Source of the DNA: Ceratorhiza oryzae-sativae
Taxonomy: Eukaryota; Basidiomycota; Agaricomycetes; Cantharellales; Ceratobasidiaceae
Length of the DNA: 64,000 nucleotides
Direction of reading: 5' to 3'
Assembly (NCBI GenBank): GCA_030998015.1
Contig: JARWMV010000232.1
Span: 1,240,001 to 1,304,000, forward strand
How positions within the stretch are numbered: the first letter of the stretch is position 1; each line of letters opens with the position of its first letter. The translations under genes were made by a program, and so were the position numbers. Below, in pieces: positions 36,317 through 47,835 of the stretch. Below the pieces are notes generated by a model. That model did no database searches and was not told where the DNA came from. It saw nothing but the letters and a program-made list of their open reading frames with translations.

Positions 36317-39300
36317 ATGTCCAACTTCCAACGATCCTTACCCAACCCGCTCCTGGCAACGGCAACGGACCGAAGCCGAGCGCCTTCGAGCCTGGGGATC
36401 AGGTCCCATTCTCCCTCCCCCACACCCTCGGACGGCTTTCCGATGTCGACCGTCGTCGTGGTCGGCGTCTGCGCCATGGATGTCAAGGCGCGATCAAAGC
36501 CCATGCGAGAGATCATCACACGACTCGTCGAAAGGGGCAGGGGGTGCATCGAGGTTAAACTCTTTGGGGAGCAAGTTATCTTGGGCGAAGGTCAATTCTA
36601 TCGCGTGACCTCCCAGTTATCAAAGATCTCTATACTGACTTGGGTGCCAACACAGATGTCGAGAATTGGCCAAGATGTGATATCCTGATAAGCTTCTTCA
36701 GCACCGACTTTCCTCTATTCAAAGCGGTTCAGTATGTCAAGCTGCGCAACCCCGTATGCATCAACGACTTGCAAGCTCAGGCCCTTCTCTGGGATCGCCG
36801 TGTTGTGAACAAGATACTAGACCACTTCAAAATCCCTATGCCGAGGAGGCTGGTCGCTTCGCGCGACGGCGGGCCGAAGCTTGATGCCGAACTGTTGGAG
36901 CTAGTGGAAAGCCACACGGGCCTAAAGCTGCAGCTAGAGGAGCCAATGGCGAATGTGCGCATGCGGGAGGACGGCGAGGCGATTATCGTCAATGGCGAAG
37001 TGATGGAGAAACCATTTGTCGAGAAACCCGTAGACGGCGAGGACCACAATGTTTATATCTATTTCAAGGGAGGTCATGGAAGAAGGCTGTTTAGAAAGGT
37101 GGGCGCATCTAATACAAGGGACAATCTGCTTCTAATAGCGCGCGTAGGTTGGAAACAAATCCAGCGAACTGGATCCAACGCTCTCCGCCGCCCGAACGGA
37201 GGGGTCGTACATTTACGAAGAATTTGTTGATGTAGACAATGGTATGTTACCGCTGCTAACCTTTGAGATCATCCATTAAATCGCCCTGTAGCTGAGGACA
37301 TCAAAGTGTATACAGTTGGCCCAACATACACACACGCAGAAACACGTAAATCACCTGTCGTAGACGGCGTGGTCCGACGCAACACGGAAGGCAAAGAAAT
37401 CAGGTCAGATTCGATCATATTTCATTCTGTCACAAGCTAATTCTGTTGACTTTTAGGTTTATCACGCACCTGAGTGACGAGGAGCGCTCGTGGGCTAGCA
37501 AGATCTGCGAAGCATTCGGGCAGCGTGTGTGCGGGTTTGACGTACTAAGGTGCGATAATGGCGCTCGGAGTATGGTGATAGACGTCAACGGCTGGAGCTT
37601 CGTCAAGGGAAATGAAACTTATTATGGTGGCGGCCATTTATTTACACCATTGGCCATTGTATACTGACGGGATCTTACTGCCAGACAAAGCGGCGGAGAT
37701 CCTAGCGGATGTATGCTTCAAGTACAGCGTTAAGCCTGGCCGGGCACCTGGAGCCAGTGATATCCTGGACGACGGGCCCTCATGGACACTAAAGGCTAAC
37801 GTGACTGGTATGTCCCACGCGACTAGTAATATGTGGTGCTTACGGGGCCGGCGGTCTAGTCTTCCGGCATGCCGATCGCACGCCCAAGCAAAAGCTCAAA
37901 TTCAATTTCCCAGTATCTGAGTCTTGGACCAAGCCTTTCGTGGACTTACTCAATGGAGAACGAGAGGAAATTATTCTCCGAGAGTCTACTCAGCTTCGCA
38001 AGATCTCGGAGGCTGTCGAACAGGCCCGAGAACTGGGCGCAAGCGGAGACGATCTGACCAAACTAACACAGTTGAACAACGCCCTGTTCAGCAAGATAGA
38101 CTTGCCTGGCACAAAGGCGCAACTCAAGCCTGGGTTCACCAAGGGAAGGGTAGCTGGTCCGAGGAAGCTGGAGAAGTTGCAGCTCGTGTTCAAGTGGGGC
38201 GGTGAGGTGGGTGACACACTCGAGCTGATTCATTCACTGTGCTCATACGAGTTGAAAGTTCACGCATGCGGCGCGCTATCAATCCCGTGACCTTGGTGAG
38301 TTGCGTTCATATTGCAGTACAGCGATGCGCTAATCGTTTCTGGAAGGCGAGAGCATGAAGAAAGATATCACAATCATGAGTATGATACACTGTTTTGTCA
38401 AACCCCATTTCTAATTATTCGAACTAGACAAGGATGTATTGAGCAACGTGAAGGTAAATCCATTTGATGTAATGGCGTCACACAGCGACTAATTGAATAT
38501 TAGATTTTTACGTCGTCAGAGAGACGAGTAACAGCATCGGCGGAAATCTTTGCTGCAGCGTTACTTGATAATAGCTCTGCTGCTAATGCATCGACGACCA
38601 GCAGCAGTCTTTCCACTGCTACGGGCACGCCTTCTACGATTACCACAGCGCTCACTCCAACCAAATCTTCGCATGCCTCGGATAGCGGCTCAATTGCTTC
38701 TGTCAAAGTCCCCACCTACCAGCTCATTATTCGAAAAGATCTCCTAGACGATTCTAACGCGGCTAAGGATCTGATGGACGATGTAAAGAAACGGTTGAAG
38801 TTCTTGCTACGACCAGGGGAGAGCGAGCGCAGGCCTGAACTGACATGGCCTAAGGGGATGAAAAAGGAGCCAGTTGAAGTCGTTCGTGAGGTCATCGAGA
38901 TATTGACGAAATTCCGAGAAGTCATGCGTACGAATTTCGAAACGATGGATGTAGAAAAGATCCAGCAGAGATGGTAGGTATATGCGCCGAAGTGCGTTGT
39001 GCTCTGATGTTCATTATTCTATATAGGTGTTGTGGTGATGAACCATGGCTCTTCCGAGAGAGGTGGGAGAAGCTATTCGAGGGTATGTTGGTGCACCTTG
39101 ACTACAATTGCTCGCTTACATTGGACTTTCAGATTTCTGCAATGTGAAGCAAGAAAAGTTTGATCCATCCCGGGTTTCAGAGCTTTATGATACTCTCAAG
39201 TAAGCACATGGCCTGTACTCACTTAGCATACGATGGATAAAGTGTTTTAGGTACTGTGCCCTCCATCACCGTACATTCCTTTTCGCGATATTCGACGAAA

Positions 39301-40191
39301 GTGGCGGCAATGGTGCTGAGCTGGGAGCCCCGAAGAATCGCACTTTGCACGAACTTTATGGTCGAGCAAAGGCGTTGTTTGATCTTGTCGCGCCTCAAGA
39401 ATATGGTATTGAGCCTGTCGAAAAGTGAGTATCTGACATGTACCCGTAATTGCCTACCCTTACATTATCTGGCCTTTCAGGGAAGAGATTGGTGTTTTGA
39501 CTTCGCTACCTCTTCTTCGGAATGTTGTCCATGACCTTGAGGAGGCGCGAAATACTGGCGAATGCTCGTTAACGCTCTACTTCACTAAGGAAAGCCATAT
39601 CCATACACTTGTGAACCTGGTGTTGCAAAGTGGGCTGCCCATCGCTAACCCCAGGATTCCGGAGCTGGATTACGCCGTATGTTAATTACTCATGCGCTAC
39701 GAATGACTCTAATAAGCCTTTTCCGCAGTCCCATATAACGTGAGCCGGGCCGCGGAATCTTCCGAATAACTGAAAGTCAGATAATTTATATAGATTTGAG
39801 CTTTACGAGCGGATGGGTGGACGCGGTGGACGAACCGACAAAGAATACAGCATCCGCTTGGCCCTCAGCGAAGGTGCACATTCATCAAACGTATTGGATT
39901 CGGCATTGGATGCAAGGCATTCACTCAATGTCAAGCAGAGAAGGTGAATAGTCCAAAGCTGCTGCTTGCTCCCGTGCTAATTGGTGTAAAGGAAATTGAC
40001 CCAGCATTTGCCGTATAACCTTGTAATCGAGAAGTTATCTAAACACTTCCACCGCGTGCCAAATGTGAGTCCCGGCTATCGTCCAATCGCCCACCTCGTT
40101 TATCGATTGTTTATAGGACGAAGAAGTACTACTCTCAGATCCCCATCTAGAGTCTATCGTGATTCCCTTGGTCGGGGTGCCCGAAGTTTGA
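36317..40191 (+). CDS. VIP1: Inositol pyrophosphate kinase/phosphatase (Vip1/Asp1/PPIP5K)
   Basis: Bifunctional enzyme: an ATP-grasp kinase adds the 1-beta-phosphate to IP6/IP7, and a histidine-acid-phosphatase domain removes it. The kinase half begins [20 protein letters not shown] and contains [36 protein letters not shown] and [14 protein letters not shown]. The phosphatase half has [15 protein letters not shown] (RHxxRxP motif) and [14 protein letters not shown] with the second catalytic His. Between blocks lies a Ser/Thr-rich insert (38590-38700). About 15 introns and roughly 1,000 aa. The last exon is reached through gtgagt...ttatag and ends at TGA 40189-40191. It begins 150 bp after the D-LDH stop. 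Confidence 0.9.
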
Positions 40192-40444
40192 GTCCCTTTA
40201 TTTATCCCATATGCATACACCATGTATCTATATATTGCAAGGTTGAAATATTCATTGAAAGTAATATTGTACAGTTGAGTGTACTGCAAGAACATGATGT
40301 GCTTAAAGTTACAAAATAATATGATCATAGATCGTCAGGGAAGCGAGTTGAGCGCATCCATAAAAAATCCAAGGTGGTTAATGACTATAGTCGTATCTAT
40401 AGAACGGGTTGCGTTAGAATGCTTTGGGAGGTAAAAGGCTAAAC

Positions 40445-41627
40445 TCACTTCTTGTAGAACACTTCAGAGTCTGTAGGCACACCAGTGTCGGCCTTGGCTC
40501 CTCGCGTCTTCCTAAACCGACCCGCCTCTTCCTCTTGCTGGCGGTATGTGCGATCTTCTTTTAGCCACTGTAAAGCAAGAGAGTGTAGCGTGGATCCGGA
40601 CGATGAGCTCGGGGTTCCCGCTTGTGTATAATTATTGGACCACCCCACGGGCTCGACAACAAAGGAACCAAAGCGCATATGGGCTACATGCGTTGGGAAA
40701 TTATTGAGCCCGTCGAATATATGAGTTGCGTCTGGCAGTATCGATAGAGTCAGAGCACGCAAAAGTCCAGTTGAAGACGCATACATAGAATGGTAGCCCC
40801 CCTAGTTTCACTCTCCTCCTTCAAAAACGTTAGCAGATCGTCGCGGACAAGCACGTCCAGATCCACAGTAACCTGGCACTCGTCAGGACAGGTCATTGGT
40901 TCAAACAGCCGTGGCTCACTTCGTCAAGTAACAAGAGGTCCCACTCGGCCATGAGTCCCATGACCAACTGAACACGTCGCCGTTCTCCATCGGAAATCGC
41001 ATGCATATGCCTGTCGGATCACATTTAGGTATCCTCGCTTAAGTTTTAAACGATCGAAAGACTAACCAGTCCAAGTCCACGTCCAAGATGTCTAGTAACC
41101 GATCCCGTCGTTCCTTGTGTCTGTAGGGTTACGTCAGAGCCAGGAACATCGGTGGTGAAAAGCAACGGTTCGTACCTGTAACCTCCAACGCTGTCTAAGA
41201 AATGAGAAACAACAATGTCTGAACGAACGACTGGGTTCATCGCCCATTCGGTGCCCAGGAATGTTACACCCTCGATACATCGAATTCAGGACGCATGAAG
41301 ACTGCATTACCCAATGTCGACTTACTGGAGGGGAATCGCGAAATACATCACGTCCAAAAATTTGGACATCCTTCCCACTCACAAGCCGTTTTCCAGCTAG
41401 AATTTGGAGCAATGTTGATTTTCCCGCTGCGTTCCGGTAATGGTGGTCGATTAACTTATCTGAAATAGAGGTGTCGGTGACCACTTACCGCCGTTTGCAC
41501 CAATGAGTAACGTTCGTGACCCCTTTGGGAGATTCAGTGAGAGATTATCCAAAGCTGGGATAGAGCTGCCTGTGTTTGATTTGTGCGAGTATGTTAGCTC
41601 CTTGACATCAATTGCATTCCCGGCCAT
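40445..41627 (-). CDS. CAF16: Caf16-like soluble ABC ATPase
   Basis: ABC protein without membrane domains. Yeast Caf16 associates with the CCR4-NOT complex. Walker A is GANGAGKST, split by an intron after GANG; the signature is [11 protein letters not shown]; Walker B is LLLLDEVTVDLD. The C-terminal blocks [17 protein letters not shown] and [11 protein letters not shown] match Caf16 where it differs from other ABC proteins. Start ATG 41627, giving [14 protein letters not shown]. The tail ends [15 protein letters not shown] at 40445. About 290 aa from eight or so exons. Confidence 0.87.
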
Positions 41628-41772
41628 GATAAAAACAGGTATGGTGGAAGACTCGAGCTAATCCCCATAGGTCAACAGATCCAAATCTATTACTCGATCA
41701 ACACATGACTTTGGCGCTTCATCATTTTGGTATTTGTTCCCGCCTCGACCACAGGCTTGTACTACCTGCATC
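41628..41772. promoter_or_regulatory. Compact bidirectional promoter, CAF16 / TIM9
   Basis: Only 145 bp separate the two start codons, which face away from each other. Both genes must share this space, so coordinated expression is possible. No clear TATA box. Confidence 0.6.
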
Positions 41773-42215
41773 ATGGACTTTTCAAACTTTAATGCTGCCG
41801 AACAGGCACATATGACAAAAGTAATAGAGAAGAAGCAGGTTGGTGCGGTAGTTATTCCCTCTGGTATTTTGATCAGGACGAGTACTTGGTTAGATGCAAG
41901 ATTTCTTGAGGCTATACTCTGGTCTGGTTGAGAGGTGCTTCAATTCGTGTGTCAACGACTTTACAAGCAAATCTCTAGGGACCAAAGAGGTACCATAGAC
42001 CCCATTTTCTCGAAAGGTGTTGCTGGATTGACAAGGCTCGGTTCCAGGACACTTGCCTCCAAAACTGCGTCGAAAAGTTTATGAAGCACTCTGAACGAGT
42101 AGGTGCAAGGTTTGCTGAGCAAAATGCAGGTGGGCTGGTATTTAAATTGACTAGTTTGGTCCAATATTGATCCTGTTGTCCATCAGAGGCGCAACAATCC
42201 CTATCCAAGTCGTAG
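41773..42215 (+). CDS. TIM9: Mitochondrial intermembrane-space chaperone Tim9
   Basis: Small Tim chaperone that escorts carrier proteins to TIM22 as a Tim9-Tim10 hexamer. Reading: [51 protein letters not shown], then [19 protein letters not shown] and ARFAEQNA. The twin CX3C motifs (CFNSC, CLQNC) are both present. Three introns; the last (gtgggc...catcag) gives the end [10 protein letters not shown] with TAG at 42213-42215. If it is retained, the protein ends a few residues later in unrelated sequence. About 90 aa, the normal size. Confidence 0.9.
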
Positions 42216-42572
42216 CCGAGGGCTCAGTATTTTAATTTCAAGTTTGTCTATTGAGCTATGGCATGTAATGACCTGTTGTAGCCATAGTGCGTATGAGAAA
42301 ATGCGGCAAGATTAGTTGAAGCTCTGGATGGATTGTGGCGGGTAGTCTCAGACTTTGCATGCTAAGCTATCTTGGGGTTTGGAGCGCACGAGCTTCGAAT
42401 CGAAAAAACTGGCTCGAATGTGTCATACATGTATGTGAGTATCAAGTCCTAAGATTGTTGAATTTGTTTGGTGTGGGCTGAGCCTGATGGATGATATAGG
42501 CACAGCCACCTTGTGTGTTTATTTAGACCCAGCAGTCGCGTCCTGCTCTTGACGATCACAAGGCCATCCGCT
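42216..42572. other. Intergenic stretch, TIM9 to GPI mucin
   Basis: About 357 bp, presumably the TIM9 3' flank and the promoter of the next gene. Nothing else recognised. Confidence 0.5.
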
Positions 42573-43101
42573 ATGAGACTTGCTACGACCCTCTTCACGC
42601 TTGGCGCAAGCCTCGCCGCATTTTCCAGTGCCCAAGACACTTCGTCTTCTGGCATCTTTACGATCCTGCCCATCACGTCTATTATTCCTTCGTCTCTGCT
42701 GTCTACCCCTCCGCCGGTGTCCGAGCCAACGCGCACTTCTACGCGAATTGGAGGCTCCCAGGTCCTACCCACATCCTTTACAACCTCGTGAGCCCTTTAC
42801 CATGCGTGTTACCCTTCTCTCTCTCAAGCATGCATTTAGCCGGCGAATTATCAGTGACGCTTCCACTGACAGACCACCTCCAAGCTCTGGTACCGCCACT
42901 GCACCGTCATCTCCGGCTACCACTCCCTCGCCCACAACGTCTCTCCCGAACCTCACGAGCTCTATCGCATCTGGCGCCAGCAGTGCAGCCGCCTCTGCCA
43001 CAACCTCTGCCGCACCGAACGCTGCGGCCAAGCCCCTCGTGGGTTTCTCAGCAGGTGTTTTTGGTGTGCTTGCTGCTTATGGTGGAGCGCTCCTCGTGTG
43101 A
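42573..43101 (+). CDS. Small secreted Ser/Thr/Pro-rich GPI-anchored protein
   Basis: Two exons joined across an intron at about 42789-42854 (gtgagc...atcag). MRLATTLFTLGASLAAFSSAQ is a signal peptide. The body is mucin-like (SSSGIFTILPIT, PSSPATTPSPTTSLP) with no Cys and heavy potential O-glycosylation. NAAAKPLVGFSAG then FGVLAAYGGALLV is a GPI signal. About 150 aa. Likely a cell-surface spacer or coat protein. There is no known catalytic fold, and such proteins diverge too fast to name. Confidence 0.7.
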
Positions 43102-43532
43102 TGATTCTTTGCTGCGGATAATGATAGATGTAGTGTAGCGCATGGTTCTCTTTCCTTGGCGGCTCACGCATTTGACGGCCATACCATGTTTACACACATT
43201 TTGACATTCTTGCGTGATTTCCATGACATGTTCCGCTAAAGCATGTGGGTTGTTCTTGAATTGATACCTGTGGCTTAGTGAAGACCGTGACCTGTGTCCT
43301 GTGACTTGCTGAACAGCGGATCGAAATATGAGACGAGACTTGCTATGAAAAATAGTGGGATTGTTGCCTGCCTACAGACAACCAAGCCAAAAAGAAAACC
43401 TGAAAAGAACGAATCCCACCATACTCCAAAGACAAAGGCAATCGACTCATAGCGCATATATATACAACATTCTCATCACACGCAATAAAGAAAAGTAATG
43501 TCAAACAACCTTTCGCTCTTTCAGTCCGGTTT
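43102..43532. other. Convergent intergenic region
   Basis: About 430 bp between two converging genes, holding their 3' flanks. No gene or repeat recognised. Confidence 0.5.
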
Positions 43533-46500
43533 TCAGTCCGTGTCCATCGAACTGTCATCCCCTGCAGTCGGATCCAGCTTCAGTAACATTCTTTTCAGCT
43601 CGTTGACGTCTTTGCGCAATGCCTGCCCAGCGCCCCCGCCCGACGAATTCAACGCCCCACCACCGTTCTGGCCGTCGAGCGCTCGGCCATCGTCAAGCTG
43701 AAGCCATTCGTCAAGCTGTTTGAAGAGCGAACGCGCCTTGAGCCTGAAATGAGTCTGTATCACGTCCTCGAACGGTTCTGGTGGGGCTTTGAGGTTGCCT
43801 AGCATCTGTCGGCCAGAGTCAGTTCGAAGCACTGGAATTGGTACGGAATAGAACCCACTGCAGTGTGTACCACCATCCTCCTTACGTTTGCAGAGTCTGT
43901 GGAAAGTCTGAATGGAAAGCTACGGACGAGGACTAAAAGATTACGCACACGCTCTTGATGCTGGAGTTCCACCTCCACTCGACCAACCTGGCTCGTTCAA
44001 GTAGGGCTCGTCGCACAGAATCATAGACTGGATGGAAATCAAGACCTGTGCCCGCGACAGATTAATTCAGATAACTCTAATGCTCATATTACGTGCGCAC
44101 CTGTAATAGAGTAGATTTGCCAGAAACCCATCCAGGGCCAGACCATGTGCCGAGCAGCGAAAGGCAAACTTTACCATCCTAGCTCGTCATGAGAGACGCT
44201 TGGTACGCATTATCTTTGGATATACTTACGGCATACAGGTTAGGATTAAACCTGAATCGTCCGCCATTTGTCTGAGCAGGATCTTGTTAGAGTTTTCCAA
44301 GAAAAGCTTGAATTATCTCACAGTCATATATTTGACACTAGGCGGAGAATTGTTGTAGCTCGCCCCCAGGAAGATATCGAAGAGGAAGCTGCGTCTTCTA
44401 GGTTAGCCATTGCCAACGCCTCAATTCGGGCAGCAAGGACGCTTACCAGCCGTTGTAGTACCTAATCAAAACGTCGGCTAGATGAGCAATCTAGTACCCA
44501 CAATAATGCGACTTTTTGTCTATAACACTCACGGAGTTCCCTCTGGTCCGGTGATCAGCGCCTTGATCACGTCTACTCTTGTTTCGTCGACTCGCAAAAA
44601 TATGGAAGAGTTCCACGCAACGGGCAAGTTGGTGGTCAAAACTGCAAGCTGCAAGCCGAGTGTCAGTAATATGATACCCCCGGTCAACTCGTATACATAC
44701 CTCCTTTGCGATGGCTAAACTACGCTTTGGAATATCAGCATTGGCAAGCATTCGAGCATCATTGTTGAAGTAGAATTTGTAGCTGGGGGTTGAGGCTGCC
44801 CCATCGTTGTCCGCTTCCTTTTGGGGAGGTGGAGGAATAGAAAGATCACAATATTCGAAGCGGACTTTGTTTGCCCAAGACTCGTATATCTGAACAGTTC
44901 TTCGTGCGTTTTGCCGGGCGTAAGCGGGGACGTCGTCAGAGGGAGGAAGAACGTATCCGGCTTTGGGCAGAGATGCGTGCAAGCGTTTAACAAACTCCTC
45001 GCCCTTTGTCTCACGCAGAGAACGATCGATTCCAGCGGCAGCAGACAAAATACGCTCGCTGCACGTCGCTCAAGTCAATAAAAAATACGATGTTACGACG
45101 AATTCGACTTGCCAGAAACGCAACAAATTCAGGTTCTCATCTGGGACAGCATCAGCCAACTCTTTCTGTTTGCCCTTTTCGCTTGCAGTCATTCGCTTCT
45201 CGCTTTCGGTCATCTCACCCCCGTGCCCTTCATTCTCCGCTGGCTTCATTCCTTCCAGGCCTTTGATGGCCGCCTGCGCCTGAATAACAATGGATTCGAG
45301 AAGCTCACGCGGGCCAGAACTGCCCTCGTAAAGGATTATACGCTCGCGTTGGGCGGGTCGGGAGCCAGATCCGGCGATGGGAGCCTTGGGCTTGATCGAT
45401 GCAACAACCATAATTGGCATAGCCATCATGGAAGATAGCGCTTCATGGTTAGAAATAGTCTAGAACGACCTATTCAGTCGAGCCAAATAGGGTGTATAGG
45501 GTGGGCTCACCTCGAGCCATGAGAAGAGTTCAAAATACAAGACGGATCGATCAGACATGTCGGCAAGCGAGTCGTTCCTGAGCAGCGTGCTACCAATCCA
45601 ATTAAATCGTCGCCGAAGGTGAGCAAGGGCGCTGGGATGAACGAGATAATCTGAGGTTTGGACACCCTCTTTGCGCTGGAGCGATGGCAAAAACTCGCGC
45701 ACTTCGGTCATGAGTGTAGCCATCTTGTTGTCCCGGACCTTCTGGCTTTGCATAGCCTCTATTTGACCCGTATTCTGGGAATCCAATTTGTGGGTTTCGA
45801 TTCGCATCATCCAAAAGTGGCCAACTCACATCTTCTTTACCCTGTCCAGCGTACCCAGTTCCCGCCTTGGCCTTTTTGCCCCTGACCAAATCTCCGGACA
45901 AGTATTCATCATCATCATCGTAAGCCGAACTAGCTAGTCCCATCGCAGCAGTCGAAGGTGAGACCTTGCGCTTCTTGGACCCACCCTCGGTGCCCACGGC
46001 GAGTTCCTCAGGTGACTTGTGCTGCTCCTGGAAGAGCTGCTCAATCATGTGTAGTCCGATTCCAAGGATGACGCCTTGGATATTGGCGCAGTGGAACAGC
46101 GCACGTGCGGCACCTGGCGCACCTGGAAAGTTGCGTTCCTTTTGGGCCGATGTGGTGACACTTTCGCCACATGCTAAGCAGTAAACCTGTCCGCACTTGA
46201 CACACTTGTGCTGGATGATCTCCCGCAATGCGTCAATGTACGCCTTGAACGAGCTCTAAATGAACGCATCAATTACAAGCTCAGACAGGACACTCATAAC
46301 ACAAAACTCACATGAATCGCGAAAAAGTCTTGTTTCGAGCGATTCCGCGTGCCGCCACACTGATTCGGGCATGCACACGAACCTGTCGACAGACCGTTGT
46401 ACAGCTGAAACAAGAATCCCTGCTCTCCACCCTCGGGACATCCCTTCATCCACTCGCTCTGTGTCATGAGTGGGATAGGCTCGGGCTTGCCAGGGATGAA

Positions 46501-47100
46501 CGCCAGCTCGGGCTCTTCCTCGACTTCGATAACCTCCTCCTTGCGATCCTTGGAGAAGAAGATCCCTAGTTTGAATGAATAAAGCGAATAAGGGAACGGA
46601 GCTAGGATAGGGAATGGAATGTGGTGGGGCAACGTACCGGCATATGGGTCCCCATGGATCCCCGCCTCTTTGCCTGTAACAGCTTTGGCTTCATAATCCG
46701 AATCATAATCCACGAAATCTTCGGCGCTGGCATCATCGTCATCATCCTCGTCATCCTCGTCGCTCCCGCCCTTTGCGTATTCCCCATCTTCATCCTCAGG
46801 GGTCTAACCCCGAGTCAAAGAGTCAACCAAAATGTGAGAATACACACGCAAAAGACACACACCGTAATGCGTTTTTCGGGCGCTCGAGTGTCTCTGGGTG
46901 GCTCGTCGTCGTCATCTTTGACATGATCAAAACGGCCGTCGAGGATCTGCTCAGCAGCGGTCTCGACGTCGTTAAACTTGCGTAGCGCAGCCCGCGCCTG
47001 CGCAGGTGTCGCCCCCTGCCATCATCATGAGTAACTCATATGTGTGTATATTGCGATGAGCGCCCACCATGTTAACTAGCTGTTCTATCTTGACGTCCAT
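43533..47100 (-). CDS. UBA plus UBC-domain ubiquitin enzyme (UBE2O/BIRC6-type E2)
   Basis: Large ubiquitin-conjugating enzyme of about 950 aa. The N-terminus is a UBA domain (EQLVNMGATPAQARAALRKF, then ETAAEQIL), followed by an acidic stretch and a Cys-rich region (CACPNQCGG, then CVKCGQVYCLACGES) that probably binds zinc in IBR/RING-like fashion. A nuclear-like KKRKVSP follows. The C-terminal UBC fold has ALITGPEGTPY, RFNPNLY, DGKVCLSLLGTWSGPGW with the active Cys, and STLLQVLISIQSMI with EPYLNEP. This long-form UBC is that of UBE2O and BIRC6, which act as combined E2/E3 enzymes. Start ATG 47100; stop at 43533. Many short introns. The substrate is unknown. Confidence 0.85.
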
Positions 47101-47835
47101 GGTGATTGCGAGGGTCGAGATCAAGACGAGTATCACAAAGGTCACGCTGGATCACGTGAGTTTCGGGCTTAGCGCGAGGGCGCTAATTGAAATGGGAAAC
47201 TACCAAGACAGCTTTTGACTGTGGTTGTGAGGATACAAGACATTTTGGATAGCAACCGCATAGCGAACAATGCAATTTCGGGCTGAGGCTCCATTTGATT
47301 TCGTTTCTTCCAAGGGTTGTCGGTGACTCTGGCCTGGCACTTCGCACTTGACATAATAAAAATGTGGTCAAGCTCGTAACACTCAAGGTTCCTCCATATC
47401 AATATTGCTTCGTTTGGGAAGTATGAAAAGCAAATGATTTTTTTTTTTGAAACGGCTTGACGACGAGCTTCAACTCGATCAGGAGATCCAAACATAGGCA
47501 GGGTATACGTTCGTGCCCGTCGTCACACCGTAAATTCATCCTATGTGACAAACAACTGACACAAAAGAATGAAGAAAAGCGACAAGAAAAATGACCGTCA
47601 GCGAGTTAGTAACACAATGTTTAAGGAAAAATGAAAACGAGTGAAATGAGGGGAAATAGGTAACAAAGGGGGTCTAAAGATACTACAAAAATTCTCACAA
47701 ACAGAGAGAGATGAATAGGGGTCAAAAGTTGATTCAATCCAATATCAAACGTAGCCCAAACAAGAGATAAACGAATTGTAAACTCGTATGCCAACGAGAG
47801 CCGAGCACACGAACCAGCGCGCCCCAACTTGGTTT
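47101..47835. other. Intergenic region, UBC-gene promoter and OPY2 3' flank
   Basis: About 735 bp with a run of ten T's near 47440 and otherwise A/T-rich mixed sequence. It contains the promoter of the leftward UBC gene and the 3' flank of OPY2. No coding unit could be supported. Confidence 0.5.

Noticed and set aside
34599..40191. D-LDH and Vip1 as a co-transcribed pair
   Set aside because: Same strand with a 150-bp gap, but such spacing is usual here and the functions are unrelated.
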